From positions 1 through 8,932 of the forward strand of contig JADGPV010000070.1 of NCBI GenBank assembly GCA_017882245.1: DNA of 8,932 nucleotides, read 5' to 3'. This document shows, piece by piece, positions 5,852 to 8,932 of this stretch. The notes below the pieces were generated by a model, which was not told the origin of the DNA, ran no database searches, and saw only the letters and a list, made by a program, of their open reading frames with translations. Position 1 is the first letter of the stretch. The number at the start of each line of letters is the position of its first letter. The DNA is from Bacteroidales bacterium (GTDB lineage: Bacteria; Bacteroidota; Bacteroidia; Bacteroidales; VadinHA17). Position numbers and translations under genes: made by a program.

Positions 5852-7816
5852 TTAAATTGTAAGTATTGAGATCATCATCTGCATGAGATATACGAATTTG
5901 TCCGTCATGCGACGCGCGGCCGTGAACCTGGGATTCTCAGTCCATGAGTTATTGATCCTGTTGACATCAAGGTCAATCTCGTCAAAAGGGTCTATTTTTG
6001 CCCATGTGACCTGCCTGGTACCGGTATATTCAAAATCCTTGTACCTTGCTTTACCGTCCCATTCTTCCGTCTTTTCATCGCCGTTATCAAAATGAACAAG
6101 AACTTTGACCGGCAGCATTATGCCTCCTGCCCTTTCTATGCTCACTGTTGACAGGTAGGTTGTGTCACCCGAACGGTCGCTGCGTTTAAATGTCACACTG
6201 TCACCGTCGACTATTCCCGAATAGCTTCTGATTTTATGATTTTTAATTCCGGAAAGCCTGTAATCGCATATTTCATTTCCGTAAAGCACCTGGTCGAAGT
6301 ACCAGTTCATATTTTCTCCGTACCTGTCACCGAGCTCATTTTTTACCACATCATTCACGACTGCTATGAAGTCGCGTCCGGAAGGATGACGAAAAGCCCA
6401 CCTCCTGTAATACTCACGGAAGATGTTGTCCATGGTCTGAGTGCCGATCAATCCCTCAAGTGTGTGCAGCCATACTGCAGTCTTGCTGTATGACATCATG
6501 TCGTACGTGTCGTGAGGGTACATCCATGATGGCAAGTCATTCGTCGCCGACTGTTTTGATGGGTTCGATATATAACTTGTTCTTCCCTGGTCAGAATCAG
6601 ACAACTTTAAGAACGGCAGGTTGAAACATCCATAGCCGTCACCGTAGGAAGCATCGACTATGCGCTGTTCCCAGTATGAGTTGACACCCTCGTCGAGCCA
6701 TGGCTCCTCAAACTCATTGCTGGCGAGGATACCCATGAAGTAGGCATGTCCGAACTCATGTACAGTGACACTTTCCGACATCTTTAAGAATGAAGGGACC
6801 ATTCCGCCTCCTGCCGATGTGAACAGGGTAGTATATTCCATACCTCCTGCGCCGGAGCCTGTCACAGGCGGATCAACGACAGTCAGATGAGGCCACGGGT
6901 AGGGACCTACCCTTGCATCGAGATACTCAAGCGCGTTGATGGCTGCAGTAAACTGATTGTCAGCTACTTTAAATCCCTTCTCAGAGGTCAGAAGAGTTAT
7001 GTCCACTCCTCTCCACTTTTTCTTAGCAACCTGATAACCGGGCCAGGCAGTCCAAGCGAAGTCAACTATGTCTTCCGCCCTCCATTTTATTGTCTTTGTG
7101 CTGTCACCGTTATCGGTCTCTTCAATAAGTATCCCTCCTGAACTAACCACAAATTCAACAGGCATGGTTACCGAGACATTATAAACAGAATAATCGGAAT
7201 AGAATTCCGAATGAGGGTGAAACTGGTGGCAGTTCCATCCGTCAGCCTCCCGTTGTCTCATACCAGCGGTCTCATAAACGCCAAATTTCGGGAACCACTG
7301 TCCGATAAAATAAAAGTCTTCATTATAGCCTGTTCTGATGATTGGCGAAGGGAGTTTTGATTCGTACACAATCCTGAGCTTCAGGGTGTCTCCGGGCATC
7401 ACAGGCACGGGAAGAGTTATCTGCAGAACGGTCCGGTCATAAATATTGCCATCGTCAGGAGAGACAAAGCGCATTGCATTTTTCAGGTCATTGGCATGTC
7501 CGTCTACAATGGATTTTATCATCACATAGCCCCAGCCTTCATCCCCGGCAGGGGACCATTGCCCGTCTGAGGCAAAGGAGCTCTTGTTGCTGCTGAACGC
7601 GTTCAGGTACATATGCAGCATGGCATCGTTTACCGGCTTATCGGATTTGTTAACCCACCACGCTGTCATCTCTCCGGTGACAGTATGTCTTACCGGGTCA
7701 AGAATAGAAGTGATGTCATAACCGGTGATTCGGTCGCTCAGGGGTCTGTCAAAAATTGTCTGCGCGCTTATCATCGCAGGCAGGGAGAGTAGCAAAAGAA
7801 ACAGATATCTTTTCAT
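5852..7816 (-). CDS. Exported M1-family zinc metallopeptidase
   Basis: This 654-residue protein starts with a signal peptide probably cleaved after Ala18 (ISA-QT), which fixes the start. It carries the M1 (gluzincin) signature: zinc ligands His353 and His357 with catalytic Glu354 in HEFGH, then 18 residues to the third ligand Glu376 in WLDEG. GGMEY (324-328) takes the place of the classic GAMEN exopeptidase motif, with Glu327 as its acidic residue. Tyr443 in MSYSKTAVWLHTLE fits the transition-state tyrosine. The N-terminal 200 residues form the usual beta domain. M1 enzymes remove N-terminal residues from peptides, so a role in periplasmic or surface peptide use is likely. The C-terminal tail from about 631 is basic then hydrophobic (FVYLMQMMISILTI), which might touch the membrane. 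It leads an operon with the membrane protein and is divergent from a TetR regulator 86 bp away. Confidence 0.93.
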   Translation of the reverse strand: MKRYLFLLLLSLPAMISAQTIFDRPLSDRITGYDITSILDPVRHTVTGEMTAWWVNKSDKPVNDAMLHMYLNAFSSNKSSFASDGQWSPAGDEGWGYVMIKSIVDGHANDLKNAMRFVSPDDGNIYDRTVLQITLPVPVMPGDTLKLRIVYESKLPSPIIRTGYNEDFYFIGQWFPKFGVYETAGMRQREADGWNCHQFHPHSEFYSDYSVYNVSVTMPVEFVVSSGGILIEETDNGDSTKTIKWRAEDIVDFAWTAWPGYQVAKKKWRGVDITLLTSEKGFKVADNQFTAAINALEYLDARVGPYPWPHLTVVDPPVTGSGAGGMEYTTLFTSAGGGMVPSFLKMSESVTVHEFGHAYFMGILASNEFEEPWLDEGVNSYWEQRIVDASYGDGYGCFNLPFLKLSDSDQGRTSYISNPSKQSATNDLPSWMYPHDTYDMMSYSKTAVWLHTLEGLIGTQTMDNIFREYYRRWAFRHPSGRDFIAVVNDVVKNELGDRYGENMNWYFDQVLYGNEICDYRLSGIKNHKIRSYSGIVDGDSVTFKRSDRSGDTTYLSTVSIERAGGIMLPVKVLVHFDNGDEKTEEWDGKARYKDFEYTGTRQVTWAKIDPFDEIDLDVNRINNSWTENPRFTAARRMTDKFVYLMQMMISILTI

Positions 7817-7872
7817 TATAACAGGAAAGTGAATAAAGAGCTAAATGTAATGCAAAAATTCTCCTTGTTTAG

Positions 7873-7880
7873 TAACTTTG
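7873..7880 (+). promoter_or_regulatory. Bacteroidota -7 promoter box for the TetR gene
   Basis: TAACTTTG matches the Bacteroidota -7 consensus TAnnTTTG exactly and is followed by C, as often seen. Transcription would start near 7887, giving a leader of only about 16 bases before the ATG at 7903. No clear TTTG-type -33 element is seen at the usual distance upstream. Confidence 0.6.
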
Positions 7881-7903
7881 CACATATTTCAGAATTTGTG
7901 CAA
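7878..7903. promoter_or_regulatory. Imperfect 26-bp palindrome, candidate TetR operator
   Basis: TTGCACA (7878-7884) and TGTGCAA (7897-7903) are perfect inverted 7-mers. Inside them ATT (7886-7888) pairs with AAT (7893-7895), giving 10 matched positions out of 13 in each half. The site overlaps the last bases of the -7 box, the predicted transcription start and the first base of the ATG. TetR dimers usually bind palindromes of about this size at their own promoters, so repression of the regulator's own gene is the simplest reading. Whether it also controls the divergent peptidase gene is unknown. Confidence 0.6.
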
Positions 7904-8484
7904 TGGCAAGAAAAAGCACCCGTGATATAATTATCGGCGTAGCTGCAGGACTTTTTGCCACGATAGGATTACGCAGGACGACAATGGAGATCATTGCTGC
8001 GGCTGCTGGTCGCGGAAGGCGCACTATTTATATGTACTTCAGTAATAAATCCGTTATATATGAAGCTGTGGTTGACAGTGAAATAAACCGTATCACAAAG
8101 TCTCTTAAGGATGTGGCCGCATCTGAAAACTCTTTTAAGTTTCTGCTTCTGAACTATACAAAGGAGAGAATAAAGGCCCTGAGCGACCTTGCTGACCGCA
8201 ATCCTCTGTTGATTAAAGACTTCGCCCTGGGGCTAAGCAGGGTTGAGAAACTGAGGGATAGGCTCCTGGGCGAGGAATTGAAGATTCTTATTCCGCTTTT
8301 CCGCAGGCATGCTCAAGAGCTAAATCTGGCAGCAGGGACCACCCCTGATGATTATGCAATAATCTTCCTTAATATGCTGAGAGGCAGTGACAGGCTTCTG
8401 ACACGGGAGAACGGGCATGCAGAAGACAAACATCTGTCGCTTGCTGCTGCCGACCTGTTCATAAAAGGTCTGGGATGCAGTTGA
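7903..8484 (+). CDS. TetR/AcrR-family transcriptional regulator
   Basis: The 193-residue protein has the length and layout of TetR repressors. The N-terminal DNA-binding domain covers about residues 5-52: TRDIIIGVAAGLFATIGLR, then TTMEIIAAAAG and the recognition-helix end RRTIYMYFSNKS, matching the family pattern 'TT...IA..AG....T.Y.YF..K'. The remaining helical part (about 60-190) is the ligand-binding and dimer domain, which is too variable to predict an inducer. The start is supported by the short N-terminal arm before the first helix and by the promoter box just upstream; there is no Shine-Dalgarno. The palindrome across its promoter suggests autorepression. The divergent peptidase and membrane-protein operon is the obvious second target, by position only. 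Confidence 0.92.
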   Translation: MARKSTRDIIIGVAAGLFATIGLRRTTMEIIAAAAGRGRRTIYMYFSNKSVIYEAVVDSEINRITKSLKDVAASENSFKFLLLNYTKERIKALSDLADRNPLLIKDFALGLSRVEKLRDRLLGEELKILIPLFRRHAQELNLAAGTTPDDYAIIFLNMLRGSDRLLTRENGHAEDKHLSLAAADLFIKGLGCS

Positions 8485-8493
8485 GTAACGGTG

Positions 8494-8529
8494 AAAAAAA
8501 AAAGAACGGCCGGTTATCGCGGCCGTTCT
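8494..8529 (-). terminator. Rho-independent terminator, strongest for the minus strand
   Basis: AGAACGGCCG (8503-8512) and CGGCCGTTCT (8520-8529) form a perfect 10-bp GC-rich stem with a 7-base loop. The ten A residues at 8494-8503 become a U tract for transcripts on the minus strand, so the glutathione peroxidase mRNA should end here. On the plus strand the hairpin is followed by CTTTAT, a weaker U tract, and could still stop TetR transcripts; the site is probably bidirectional. Confidence 0.88.
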
Positions 8530-8551
8530 CTTTATCTGGTAAATTAATATT

Positions 8552-8932
8552 TTATTTCTCCTGTGTGAACTGTCCCTTCGTTACCCACATGACAACCTCA
8601 TCTGATAAAGGTTTCACGGCAGGCTTAAGATAGCCGACCAGCTTACCGTTTTCGTCGATGAGATATTTCTGGAAATTCCATGATACATCCGAATCCAGGA
8701 CACCGTTAGCAGACTTTTTTGTCAGCCACTGATATAAAGGATTCATGTCACTGCCCTTGACCGAAATCTTGGCCATCATCGGGAAAGTGACGCCATATTT
8801 GCTGTCGCAGAACTCCTTAATCTCAGCATTTGTACCGGGTTCCTGGCTCAAAAAGTTATTTGCCGGGAAGCCGATAATGACAACTTTCTGCTTATATGCC
8901 TTGTAAAGGAGCTCAAGGTCCTGATATTGAGG
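8552..8932 (-). CDS. Glutathione peroxidase family protein, 5' partial (C-terminal 126 residues)
   Basis: The frame is open to the window edge, so the TTG at 8851 is an internal Leu codon and not a start. The visible part begins PQYQDLELLYKAY, the segment that follows the peroxidatic Cys or Sec in this family, so that residue lies just outside the window. Three other catalytic-tetrad positions are present: Gln30 in SQEPGTN, and Trp85 and Asn86 in VSWNFQKYLID (fragment numbering). Cys42 in EIKEFC matches the resolving Cys of thioredoxin-dependent forms, so this is probably a two-Cys peroxidase reducing peroxides with thioredoxin. The usual FPCNQF reads FPANNF here. A hairpin terminator follows the stop codon. 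It seems unrelated to the neighbouring genes. Confidence 0.93.
   Translation of the reverse strand, partial: PQYQDLELLYKAYKQKVVIIGFPANNFLSQEPGTNAEIKEFCDSKYGVTFPMMAKISVKGSDMNPLYQWLTKKSANGVLDSDVSWNFQKYLIDENGKLVGYLKPAVKPLSDEVVMWVTKGQFTQEK

Noticed and set aside
7841..7848. TACATTTA on the minus strand as the promoter box of the peptidase gene
   Set aside because: It differs from TAnnTTTG at the last base and no -33 element is found at the right distance; too weak to list as a feature.
8849..8851. TTG as an alternative start of the peroxidase gene
   Set aside because: Upstream codons to the window edge encode conserved family sequence (PQYQDLELLY, GFPANNF), so this is an internal Leu.

Overview
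The window looks like a piece of a Bacteroidota chromosome, probably an environmental or metagenomic member of the Bacteroidales or a relative. The signs are: start codons without any Shine-Dalgarno sequence, an exact TAnnTTTG promoter box (TAACTTTGC) before the regulator gene, lipoprotein signal peptides on carbohydrate-active enzymes, an ASPIC/UnbV plus FG-GAP protein, and an M1 peptidase with a typical '...SAQ' signal peptide end. This assignment is inferred from sequence style, not from a database match.

Layout. (1) 1-1809, plus strand: the C-terminal part of a large ASPIC/UnbV and FG-GAP (VCBS-like) repeat protein, visibly more AT-rich than the rest. (2) 1810-1951: a convergent gap holding a short relic that reads like the catalytic motif of a DUF2961/GH172 gene, followed by a 7-8 bp tandem repeat array. 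(3) 1952-4877: a divergent pair of secreted lipoprotein glycoside hydrolases, a GH5 enzyme (minus) and a DUF2961/GH172 enzyme (plus), sharing a 124-bp upstream region. (4) 4878-4980: a second convergent gap made almost entirely of three short-period tandem arrays. (5) 4981-7816, minus strand: a likely two-gene operon, an exported M1 metallopeptidase followed 10 bp later by a six-helix membrane protein. (6) 7817-8484: a TetR-family regulator divergent from that operon, with a 26-bp imperfect palindrome lying across its promoter and start codon. (7) 8485-8932: a strong hairpin terminator, then the C-terminal 126 residues of a glutathione peroxidase on the minus strand.

How the parts fit. The GH5 and GH172 lipoproteins would act together on a glycan at the cell surface or in the periplasm; no SusC/SusD genes are visible here. 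The peptidase and membrane protein appear to be one unit, possibly under the adjacent TetR repressor, which very probably controls itself. The most unusual material is non-coding: the GH172 relic at a composition boundary, and several families of 7-8 bp tandem repeats that sit at gene ends and overlap stop and start codons. Every non-coding gap is shorter than 150 bp. I saw no tRNA, rRNA, CRISPR array or insertion sequence.
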